This document shows positions 1-4,934 of a stretch of DNA of 10,058 nt, in pieces. The position numbers and the translations under genes are program-made. Under the pieces are notes generated by a model. The model made no database searches. It was not told the DNA's origin and saw only the letters and a list, made by a program, of their open reading frames with translations. This DNA is from Candidatus Zixiibacteriota bacterium. GTDB lineage: Bacteria; Zixibacteria; MSB-5A5; SM1-73. Location: positions 1-10,058 of the forward strand of contig JALHUP010000076.1 in NCBI GenBank assembly GCA_022866585.1. The letters are read 5' to 3'. The stretch's first letter is position 1. Every line of letters starts with the position of its first letter.

Positions 1-1
1 C

Positions 2-577
2 AACGATGAGCCCTTGAGGGGCTTGGCGTTAGCTTTAGAGTGGGATGGGAGTGCCGCGCTCCAATTTGATTTCAACACTACGGGGTGTACTGACCGCATA
101 AATAACATCGATTGGCTTTGTACCCGTGGGAATCATGTAAATGGCGTCAATCCAGATACCTTCTTGTTTTACAGCTGGCAAAGCAATCCTTATGAGGTGC
201 CCCCTCTTTCACCCGGAAGAGATGCGCTTGTGACCGTTGGTTTTGTCCCTCAATCAGCTGGAACAGCCACTTTTCGTTTAGTCTCCTGGATGAATGGAAG
301 TGAATCCATGCTGGTTACAGAAGATCGTGCGGCAATACTGCCCGTTTTTTACGGTGGGAATATCACGGTCATACCCTATCTTGCTGGTGATCCTAACCAT
401 GATGGGATAATTAACACTTCCGATGTAGTTTATTTGATTAATTATCTATTTATAGGAGGACCCCAGCCCATTCCCTTAGAATCAGGGGACGCCACCTGCG
501 AGGGGGACGTAAATGTTTCAGATGTGATTTATTTAATTAACTATCTTTTCATTGGAGGACCACCGCCCAGCTGTTAG
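2..577 (+). CDS. Dockerin-repeat secreted protein, C-terminal part (5' end outside window)
   Basis: The reading frame is open to the left edge, so the true start lies outside and about 191 residues are visible. The first ~115 residues are rich in beta-prone sequence (LALALEWDG, ALVTVGFVPQSAGTATFRLV) and look like the end of a cohesin-like or Ig-like beta-sandwich. The last ~60 residues hold two dockerin type I-like repeats. Each has a Ca-binding loop (DPNHDGIINTSD, and the more degenerate DATCEGDVNVSD) followed by a nearly identical helix, SDVVYLINYLFIGGP and SDVIYLINYLFIGGP. Dockerins bind calcium and usually dock onto cohesin domains. In non-cellulolytic candidate phyla such tails are common on large secreted or surface proteins whose partners are unknown. 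No catalytic domain is visible. It is the last gene of its unit and faces a hairpin terminator. Confidence 0.85.
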   Translation, partial: NDEPLRGLALALEWDGSAALQFDFNTTGCTDRINNIDWLCTRGNHVNGVNPDTFLFYSWQSNPYEVPPLSPGRDALVTVGFVPQSAGTATFRLVSWMNGSESMLVTEDRAAILPVFYGGNITVIPYLAGDPNHDGIINTSDVVYLINYLFIGGPQPIPLESGDATCEGDVNVSDVIYLINYLFIGGPPPSC

Positions 578-587
578 TCCAAGATTT

Positions 588-626
588 TAAAGGCTTCGGA
601 AAACATAGTTTCTCCGAAGCCTTTTT
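588..626. terminator. Bidirectional intrinsic terminator between convergent genes
   Basis: A hairpin AAGGCTTCGGA / TCCGAAGCCTT with a ~12-nt loop is flanked by A residues on the left and a T-run on the right (622-626). It sits 11 bases after the dockerin stop codon and about 30 bases after the stop of the minus-strand TrkA gene, so it can end transcription from both sides. Confidence 0.85.
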
Positions 627-656
627 AATATTCAGACTATCGGTTCAATCCGCTGA

Positions 657-1319
657 CTAAACCGCCTCCAGAAAGAGGCGTTTGAAAGCTTCCTTTCTCT
701 TCTTTTTTATCAGCACAATTATGGAATCCCCTTCCCTCAAGACGGTATCCCCTTTGGGAATGATGACTTCGTTTCCTCTTAAAGCCGCAATGATGATACA
801 ATCCTCTGGAAATTTAAGTTTTGAGACCTTTCGATTAATCAACGAGGATTCGGATGAAAGCTCGGTCTTGAAAATCTCTACGTCTCCACCTTTGAAAGCC
901 AAAAGAGGAATGGTCATCCCAGCGTCGATCTTTTCCTCAATCAATGAGGCAATAATTTTGGGGCTGGATACGGTAGCGTCCACTCCCAGGGAGGCGAATA
1001 GTTCCTCGTTTTTTGGGTCGTTGACTTTGGCGATGGTGCGAGGGATCAGATAGATCAGTTTGGCTAACTGACAGATAACGAGATTATCTTCATCGGTGCC
1101 GGTAACCGCAACTAAGACATCGGCCCGATTAGCTCCCATATCCAGAAGCGTCCCCAATTCAGCGCCATCCCCAAGTAGCACCGATTCTCCTAATTCGTAT
1201 GACAGCATGGCATATCTGTCGGGATCCTTTTCCACCAAAACCACTTCGTGCCCCTCCTCCGTGAGAAGCTTGGTCAAACTATAACCTACGTCTCCGCCGC
1301 CGACAATTACAACATACAT
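657..1319 (-). CDS. TrkA-family potassium regulatory protein with RCK_N and RCK_C domains
   Basis: This 220-residue cytosolic protein has the size and layout of KtrA/TrkA-type gating subunits. Residues 1-130 form a Rossmann RCK_N (TrkA-N) domain: the dinucleotide loop is VVIVGGGDVG (Gly7, Gly9, Gly12), with an acidic residue (Glu30) at the end of strand 2 as in NAD(H)/nucleotide binders. Residues ~137-217 fit an RCK_C (TrkA-C) domain, ending in the typical GDTVLREGDSIIVLI pattern. RCK_C domains of KtrA/KtrC and CpaA are known c-di-AMP receptors, which is relevant because the operon begins with a c-di-AMP riboswitch. The ATG is preceded by an AGAGAGG Shine-Dalgarno. It is the last gene of the minus-strand operon. 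No TrkH/KtrB channel is in the window, so its partner may be the operon's permease or a channel encoded elsewhere. Confidence 0.93.
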   Translation of the reverse strand: MYVVIVGGGDVGYSLTKLLTEEGHEVVLVEKDPDRYAMLSYELGESVLLGDGAELGTLLDMGANRADVLVAVTGTDEDNLVICQLAKLIYLIPRTIAKVNDPKNEELFASLGVDATVSSPKIIASLIEEKIDAGMTIPLLAFKGGDVEIFKTELSSESSLINRKVSKLKFPEDCIIIAALRGNEVIIPKGDTVLREGDSIIVLIKKKRKEAFKRLFLEAV

Positions 1320-1387
1320 AAAACCTCTCTTTTTTATTCTTATATAGTTTAAAGAGCAAAAATCTTTGTGTTGTGAACAACATTAAC

Positions 1388-1434
1388 GCAGAGCCCCGAA
1401 AACGGGGTTTGCGCTCCGCTTCAACAAGCTCTGC
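1388..1434. repeat. Structured palindromic repeat (REP-like), copy a
   Basis: Outer arms GCAGAGC/GCTCTGC enclose a CCCCG-AAAA-CGGGG hairpin and a GCGCTCCGCTTCAACAAGC segment. The same architecture occurs at 5575-5624 and, inverted, at 8179-8220 (arms GCGAAAGC/GCTTTCGC, inner GC palindrome, CAAGC before the right arm, ACTCC after it). It lies in the 133-bp gap between the two TrkA-type genes. A perfect-arm palindrome TGTTGT-ga-ACAACA lies beside it at 1369-1382. Confidence 0.7.
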
Positions 1435-1452
1435 TACTCCTAAATAATGTCT

Positions 1453-1854
1453 TTATTTTGATTTTAGAAATTCTTTGAACTCTTCGGCTATAATGGCTGT
1501 GGGACAGATGATATTCAATCCTAACTCTTTGAAAGCCTTGGCTCTTTGAGGATCGTAAACCCGACTTGCCACTTTGGGAACTTTGAACCTCTGTTTGACC
1601 AATTGAGCCGCCATGATATTGATGTTATCGCTGTTGGTTAAACCCAAAAAGGTGTCCGCTTTTTCTATTCCAGCTTGGATCAAAATTGGAATATCAATTC
1701 CTTTTCCCAAAATCTTTTCTCCTTTGAAATCTTTGGGAAGCCTTTTGAAGGAATTCTCTTTTGAATCTATCACTGAGACCTGGTTTTCCTCTGAGACAAG
1801 CCAGGATGCCACCATCGCTCCCACCAGACTACATCCCAAGATAACTACTTTCAT
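1453..1854 (-). CDS. Single-domain RCK_N (TrkA-N) protein
   Basis: A 133-residue protein made of one Rossmann-type RCK_N domain and nothing else. The loop is VVILGCSLVG, so the second Gly of GxGxxG is replaced by Ser9, while Gly7 and Gly12 remain. Asp30 ends strand 2. Conserved middle motifs match TrkA-N (GKGIDIPILIQAGIEKADTFLGLTNSDNIN). The RCK_C ligand-sensing half is absent, and the next gene downstream carries a full RCK_N-RCK_C protein, so the two may form a heteromeric ring or gate. The ATG at 1854 has a good GGAG Shine-Dalgarno eight bases upstream. Family assignment is firm. The partner (the operon's permease or a TrkH-type channel elsewhere) is inferred. Confidence 0.9.
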   Translation of the reverse strand: MKVVILGCSLVGAMVASWLVSEENQVSVIDSKENSFKRLPKDFKGEKILGKGIDIPILIQAGIEKADTFLGLTNSDNINIMAAQLVKQRFKVPKVASRVYDPQRAKAFKELGLNIICPTAIIAEEFKEFLKSK

Positions 1855-1874
1855 ATTTTTTCTCCGTGTAATTC

Positions 1875-1941
1875 ATTCCCAACAGATAAAGTGGATTAAA
1901 CAGATTCATAATCTGTTTCATCTGTTTAATCTGTTGGGAGT
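1875..1941. repeat. Long imperfect hairpin of CAGAT-type iterated repeat
   Basis: Arms 1878-1906 and 1910-1938 are inverted repeats matching at 24 of 29 positions around a 3-base CAT loop. Each arm is itself built of AACAGAT-like units about every 10 bases. The hairpin fills the space between the Usp gene and the short TrkA-N gene on the minus-strand transcript. A related hairpin with AACGGAT units lies at 4368-4414. It could stabilise or attenuate the downstream mRNA, but no T-run follows it, so it is not a standard terminator. Confidence 0.75.
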
Positions 1942-1947
1942 GGGCTA

Positions 1948-2505
1948 TTATTCTGGCAACTTATCTATAATCACCTCACAAGGGGCTTTGCGCAAAACAA
2001 TATCAGTCGTTTTCCCCCAGATATTTTGACTTCCGTGCCAGGTAGGATGTATTCCCAGAACGATAACATCTACCTCATTATCCTTCGCCACTTTGACGAT
2101 TCCCTCCCCTGCTTCTCTGGCTCTTTCCAATCTAAGTATCGGAACTAAATGATGAAGTTCCACTATCTCTTTTCCTCGTTCCAATGCCTCATTTGCCTGG
2201 GTTTCCACCTCGGGGATGGGAGCATTTAAGGGCAAAGTTCTGGGAATTTCCAACACATAGGTCAATACGATCTCAGCTTTCTGTTCTGCTCCCAACCTGC
2301 AAGCTAACTCTATACCCTTCTCCGAATAAGGCACCCCCGATGTAGGGACTAAAATTCGCTTGAAAGCTCCCACCGCATAGCGTGCTTTAGCCACTGCCGG
2401 CTGAATCTGTGCAGGCGGATGGAGCATCCACCACAACAGCCCCCCTATGGAGATAGCGAACAGGGAAGCTAATACGGCTCCAAGGAAGGTCACGTGTGGT
2501 TGCAT
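1948..2505 (-). CDS. Membrane-anchored universal stress protein (UspA) domain protein
   Basis: 185 residues. Residues ~8-28 form one hydrophobic helix (FLGAVLASLFAISIGGLLWWML) that should anchor the protein in the membrane. Residues ~48-182 are a UspA fold: it opens with the typical FKRILVPTSGVPYSEKGIELA and ends with VDVIVLGIHP...IVLRKAPCEVIID. The usual ATP motif G-x2-G-x9-G-[ST] is altered: Gly151, Gly158 and Gly164 remain, but Lys165 replaces the Ser/Thr after the last Gly, so nucleotide binding may be changed. Its 5' end overlaps the preceding gene by 16 bases, which implies translational coupling. In KimA a USP-like domain is fused to the C-terminus of an APC transporter, and KdpD USP domains bind c-di-AMP. 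A separate anchored Usp beside an APC permease suggests a regulatory subunit in trans (inference). Confidence 0.9.
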   Translation of the reverse strand: MQPHVTFLGAVLASLFAISIGGLLWWMLHPPAQIQPAVAKARYAVGAFKRILVPTSGVPYSEKGIELACRLGAEQKAEIVLTYVLEIPRTLPLNAPIPEVETQANEALERGKEIVELHHLVPILRLERAREAGEGIVKVAKDNEVDVIVLGIHPTWHGSQNIWGKTTDIVLRKAPCEVIIDKLPE

Positions 2506-2732
2506 CTTTGTCTCTCTCTGAAATATTTGACAACGAAGTTAAGCCGGTAACAACCCAAAGCCAAAAGCCCCCCACCCACAAGCAGAGGCATTATCACGAT
2601 ACTGCCAGCCCACGAGCGAAATAAAATCATCGCTCCCAATATCACCATCAGAGCGCTGGTGAACATCTGATAATAATCCCTTCTTGAGATTTTATGATCC
2701 GCACCCGTTATCTGGGGAATTGCTCTTTTCAC
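2490..2732 (-). CDS. Small two-helix membrane protein of unknown family
   Basis: 80 residues with two predicted membrane helices (~22-38 and ~44-62) and basic tails (KISRRDYY before helix 1, KYFRERQR after helix 2), giving an in-in hairpin topology. I do not recognise a family. It starts at a GTG that overlaps the permease stop codon in a GTGA junction, and its own end overlaps the Usp gene by 16 bases. This tight packing supports it as a real gene translated with both neighbours. Likely roles are an accessory subunit or scaffold joining the permease to the anchored Usp protein. That is inference from position only. Confidence 0.8.
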   Translation of the reverse strand: MKRAIPQITGADHKISRRDYYQMFTSALMVILGAMILFRSWAGSIVIMPLLVGGGLLALGCYRLNFVVKYFRERQRCNHT

Positions 2733-4300
2733 TTTATCTCTTTTCTTTTCTTGTCTCTTTCTGCTAAGGCTAATTTATATTGTTCCAAAAGATTATATTC
2801 CTCAGCCGAGGTCAAGACTTCGATCTGTTCGGATTCCCAGTCGTGTTTTATGCTCTTGAATACCGGAAGGCCAGCTTTTTTTCTATACCAGACGTAATAG
2901 ACAAAACATAGAATAACCCAAGATGGGCCTGCGATTCTTCCGATCGTATGAGTCAGCACCACCTCAAAAAGAATGGTAGCCACTCCTAACATTCCAATCA
3001 CACCGAGTACGGGAAAGCCTACTTTTCTTCCCTTGTAGTCTAATTTCAGATTTACGGGCATCTTATAAGGTCTGGGAGTATAAGGGTCTGAAAACCTGAG
3101 TTTTATCAAGGAGATAAAAACTAAGGTATACCCCAAGGTAGCACCAAAGGCATACATATTTCCCAAAGTATCTATGGCTGAAGAGGTAAGAAAGGACAAA
3201 ACAGTTTGAATCACAGCAATCATAGAAAAAATAACTATAGTCCTGACCGGGGTGTGAAATTTTGGATGAACCGAATGAAACCAAGGGCTAATTATTCCAA
3301 ACTGGCTTAAAGAATAAGTGAGCCGAGAAGCACCCATAACTCCAGTATTAGAAGAGATGAAGAGAATTGTGGCACCTAAAATGGCAGCAAGGGGACCAGC
3401 AATTAGTCCAATATACGGAATTGTGTGAGCAAGTGTAGCTACCGGGTCCCCCATATGTTCTGCAAAAGTCTGCCAGGGCAAAATTCCTAAGCCCAGAGTG
3501 GAGAAAGATACTGCAAATATGAAGACGGTAAAGATTAAGATCAGGGAAGTGCGAGGAATCACGCTGGCTGGTCTTTTGGTTTCTTGGGCCGCTTGGGAGA
3601 TAGACTCCAAACCAACAAAGGAGATGATTGCCAAGGAAGAACCATACATAAAATTGTGCAACGAAGGGAACTGAGTATTCCATTGATGGGCCAAAAGCTC
3701 AGGCTTCCAGGCGAATAGAAAGCCAAAGATGATTATGCTTCCCTCTGCCAGAAGATCCACTGCTCCAATTATTGAGTTCAGGAAGGAAGATTCCTTTATT
3801 CCTTTTATGTTCACCAGAATCAAAAGCCCAATGATAAAGAGGGTCTCCAGGCACCAGACCGGATTAACATTATGAAAGGGACCGAAACTGATGGCGAAAC
3901 TCTCTATGCCTTGGCCAAAGATATATGGCATGAAGAAGTTAAGATAGCCGGCTGAGGCAGTAGCAAAAAGAGCAATGTCGATGGTATAATCCAGAAGAAG
4001 AGCTGATCCTCCCACAAAGCCCCAGAAATCCCCCAGACCCCTGAGGGTAAAGTAGGGGCCCCCTCCGGCTACCGGATAGGCTGAAGATAGTTCAGTATAG
4101 GCTAATCCGATCATTATATAGACTATGCCGGCTAAGGCAAAGACCAAGCTGGCGGCTCCCTGGGCATAAGCCATCACTAAACCTAATGCCACATATATGT
4201 CTGCACCTACATCTGCATACCCCCACATGTAAGAACCCCAGATGGAGACATCTCTTCTCAGCTCAGTTTTTCCGTGTTTGGGGACAGTTGCACTCGCCAT
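2729..4300 (-). CDS. APC-superfamily permease, KimA-like, probable potassium or amino-acid importer
   Basis: About 523 residues with roughly 12 hydrophobic segments and a charged cytosolic tail (~50 residues, ending in ERDKKRKEIK). APC hallmarks, numbered from the ATG: a broken first helix with YADVGADIY (28-36), SSAYPVAGGGPYF (~72-84), LLLDYTIDIA (~101-110), SFVGLESISQAAQETKRP (~227-244) and SSNTGVMGASRL (~316-326). From memory, YPxGGGxY, GGxxLLxDY and the NTG segment resemble the K+/H+ symporter KimA (YdaO) of Bacillus subtilis, which however has a fused USP-like C-terminal domain. An upstream in-frame TTG at 4318 lies in the terminator's T-run and lacks a Shine-Dalgarno, so the ATG at 4300 is preferred, though its own Shine-Dalgarno is weak. 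It is the first gene of the operon and sits behind a c-di-AMP riboswitch. APC family is near certain. K+ as substrate is inferred from the riboswitch and RCK/Usp neighbours; an amino-acid or osmolyte substrate is possible. Confidence 0.95.
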   Translation of the reverse strand: MASATVPKHGKTELRRDVSIWGSYMWGYADVGADIYVALGLVMAYAQGAASLVFALAGIVYIMIGLAYTELSSAYPVAGGGPYFTLRGLGDFWGFVGGSALLLDYTIDIALFATASAGYLNFFMPYIFGQGIESFAISFGPFHNVNPVWCLETLFIIGLLILVNIKGIKESSFLNSIIGAVDLLAEGSIIIFGFLFAWKPELLAHQWNTQFPSLHNFMYGSSLAIISFVGLESISQAAQETKRPASVIPRTSLILIFTVFIFAVSFSTLGLGILPWQTFAEHMGDPVATLAHTIPYIGLIAGPLAAILGATILFISSNTGVMGASRLTYSLSQFGIISPWFHSVHPKFHTPVRTIVIFSMIAVIQTVLSFLTSSAIDTLGNMYAFGATLGYTLVFISLIKLRFSDPYTPRPYKMPVNLKLDYKGRKVGFPVLGVIGMLGVATILFEVVLTHTIGRIAGPSWVILCFVYYVWYRKKAGLPVFKSIKHDWESEQIEVLTSAEEYNLLEQYKLALAERDKKRKEIK

Positions 4301-4319
4301 CGGCTTTTCTCTTTTCAAT

Positions 4320-4347
4320 AAAAAAGACCAGAGGGAACCCTTTGGTC
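4320..4347 (-). terminator. Leader terminator (riboswitch expression platform)
   Basis: Read on the minus strand, GACCAAAGGG-tt-CCCTCTGGTC forms a 10-bp stem with one wobble, followed directly by six T residues. It ends 20 bases before the permease ATG and about 110 bases after the riboswitch aptamer, so it lies in the 5' untranslated leader rather than at the end of a gene. That placement is expected of a transcription-attenuation platform. Confidence 0.85.
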
Positions 4348-4367
4348 GTGTTACCTGTCAACTGATG

Positions 4368-4414
4368 GAACGGAAAAAACCGATCACTATCCGTTACATC
4401 CGTTTAATCCGTTC
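4368..4414. repeat. Hairpin of CGGAT-type iterated repeat in the leader
   Basis: Arms 4368-4384 and 4398-4414 are inverted and match at 14 of 17 positions. The right arm reads, on the minus strand, as AACGGAT units every ~10 bases (AACGGATTAAACGGATGTAA), the same pattern as the AACAGAT units at 1875-1941. It lies between the riboswitch aptamer and the leader terminator. A perfect GC palindrome, CCCGCC-AAA-GGCGGG, abuts it at 4416-4430. A six-base GTCAAC/GTTGAC pair (4446-4451 with 4357-4362) could close a larger stem around both. Confidence 0.65.
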
Positions 4415-4453
4415 TCCCGCCAAAGGCGGGATCAGGATGAATCCGTTGACCTG

Positions 4454-4620
4454 TTCCTCTCTTCACGCCTACGGAGTTAGCTGTCGGGCTCGGGTCAAGA
4501 GCTGACCCTACCCCGCCTATGGCGGGGCTTCGCCCCTGAAATCTATTCAGACACCGTCCGCCCCGCTTAGCGGGGCTTGCGCTTGGTTCCTCCGCCCCCC
4601 CAATTAGGGGGTTAGGCGAC
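4454..4620 (-). promoter_or_regulatory. c-di-AMP riboswitch (ydaO/yuaA type)
   Basis: The minus-strand leader carries the ydaO consensus blocks in order. A 5' strand GTCGCC is followed by a CCCCC/GGGGG hairpin and CGGAGGAACC (4595-4586). Next come GGGGCGAA (4537-4530), a hairpin, and GTAGGG (4512-4507). A GGGTCA/TGACCC stem leads to CCCGAGCCCGACAGC and TAACTCCG (to 4473). The end is GGCG, pairing with the 5' CGCC, then GAAGAGAGGA. From memory these match the B. subtilis and Thermoanaerobacter ydaO aptamers almost block for block, especially CCGACAGCTAACTCCG and GAGAGGA. Known members are OFF switches: c-di-AMP binding favours termination and lowers expression of K+ transport and cell-wall genes. 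Two GC palindromes typical of this genome (4511-4527 and 4561-4575) are built into it, the second within a ~48-base stretch that is much longer than in the aptamers I remember. Confidence 0.93.
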
Positions 4621-4640
4621 CCTATCAAATTTTGTCGTCT

Positions 4641-4669
4641 ATTATACAAACCCCAACAATTTTTGTCAA
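4641..4669 (-). promoter_or_regulatory. Perfect sigma-70 promoter of the permease/RCK operon
   Basis: On the minus strand a consensus -35 TTGACA (4669-4664) and a consensus -10 TATAAT (4646-4641) are separated by the ideal 17 bases. Transcription should start near 4634, about a dozen bases before the riboswitch aptamer, giving a leader of roughly 335 bases. Such a strong promoter fits a gene whose output is limited mainly by a riboswitch. Confidence 0.92.
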
Positions 4670-4689
4670 CAGTTTTTTGTATGTTGTCT

Positions 4690-4934
4690 TAACACTTGAG
4701 TTGCAACATTTTTTAACATTTCAATTGAAACATCAAAGTTCAGAAATTAGTTTGTGTGCCCTCTATGTCTTTTTGCCCCACGATTATCTTCCCCCGGGAT
4801 AACTCTTATACCCACTCGAACTTTGGACACCCTCCTCTTATTCCCATCTTGCTCACCCGGAGTCTTTTTATTCCAAAGAATGAGCAATAATGTTTCATTT
4901 CAGATGTTAAATTCGTGTTTCAATTCAAATGTTA
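4690..4934. mobile_element. 245-bp element with long inverted ends made of paired 19-bp motifs (MITE-like)
   Basis: The left end holds two direct copies of a 19-bp motif: TAACACTTGAGTTGCAACA (4690-4708) and TAACATTTCAATTGAAACA (4714-4732). The right end holds two inverted copies: TGTTTCATTTCAGATGTTA (4891-4909) and TGTTTCAATTCAAATGTTA (4916-4934). Spacing within a pair is 24 and 25 bases. Comparing ends, outer with outer and inner with inner copies each match at 16 of 19 positions, so the ~45-bp ends form imperfect terminal inverted repeats. Paired sites at both ends resemble transposase-binding sites. I see no clear target-site duplication. It sits just upstream of the permease promoter, so an operator function is an alternative. 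Confidence 0.5.
4747..4887 (-). CDS. Possible 46-residue basic peptide inside the 245-bp element
   Basis: A minus-strand frame between the inverted ends opens at TTG (4887) and stops at 4747. It encodes a very basic, Gly-rich peptide containing KRRVSKVRVGIRVIPGED followed by RGAKRHRGHTN. There is no clear Shine-Dalgarno and no ATG, so translation is uncertain. The composition could be a nucleic-acid-binding peptide or a chance reading of a structured repeat. I do not recognise a family. Confidence 0.25.
   Translation of the reverse strand: MLILWNKKTPGEQDGNKRRVSKVRVGIRVIPGEDNRGAKRHRGHTN

Noticed and set aside
682..1053. Plus-strand ORF opposite the TrkA-family gene
   Set aside because: Antisense shadow of a clear RCK protein; no family features and no good ribosome-binding site.
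1613..2029. Plus-strand 138-codon ORF
   Set aside because: Antisense to the short RCK_N gene and through the CAGAT hairpin into the Usp gene; composition reflects the opposite strand.
4242..4505. Plus-strand 87-codon ORF
   Set aside because: Antisense to the permease 5' end, leader terminator and riboswitch; no coding features.
4404..4649. Minus-strand 81-codon ORF ahead of the permease
   Set aside because: It lies wholly in the promoter and riboswitch leader; its Pro/Gly/Ser/Arg-rich sequence comes from palindromes and aptamer stems.
4690..4934. CRISPR-like array (GTTTCAAT-type repeats)
   Set aside because: Only two copies per side, in inverted orientation, with 5-6 base gaps rather than spacers, and no cas genes in view.
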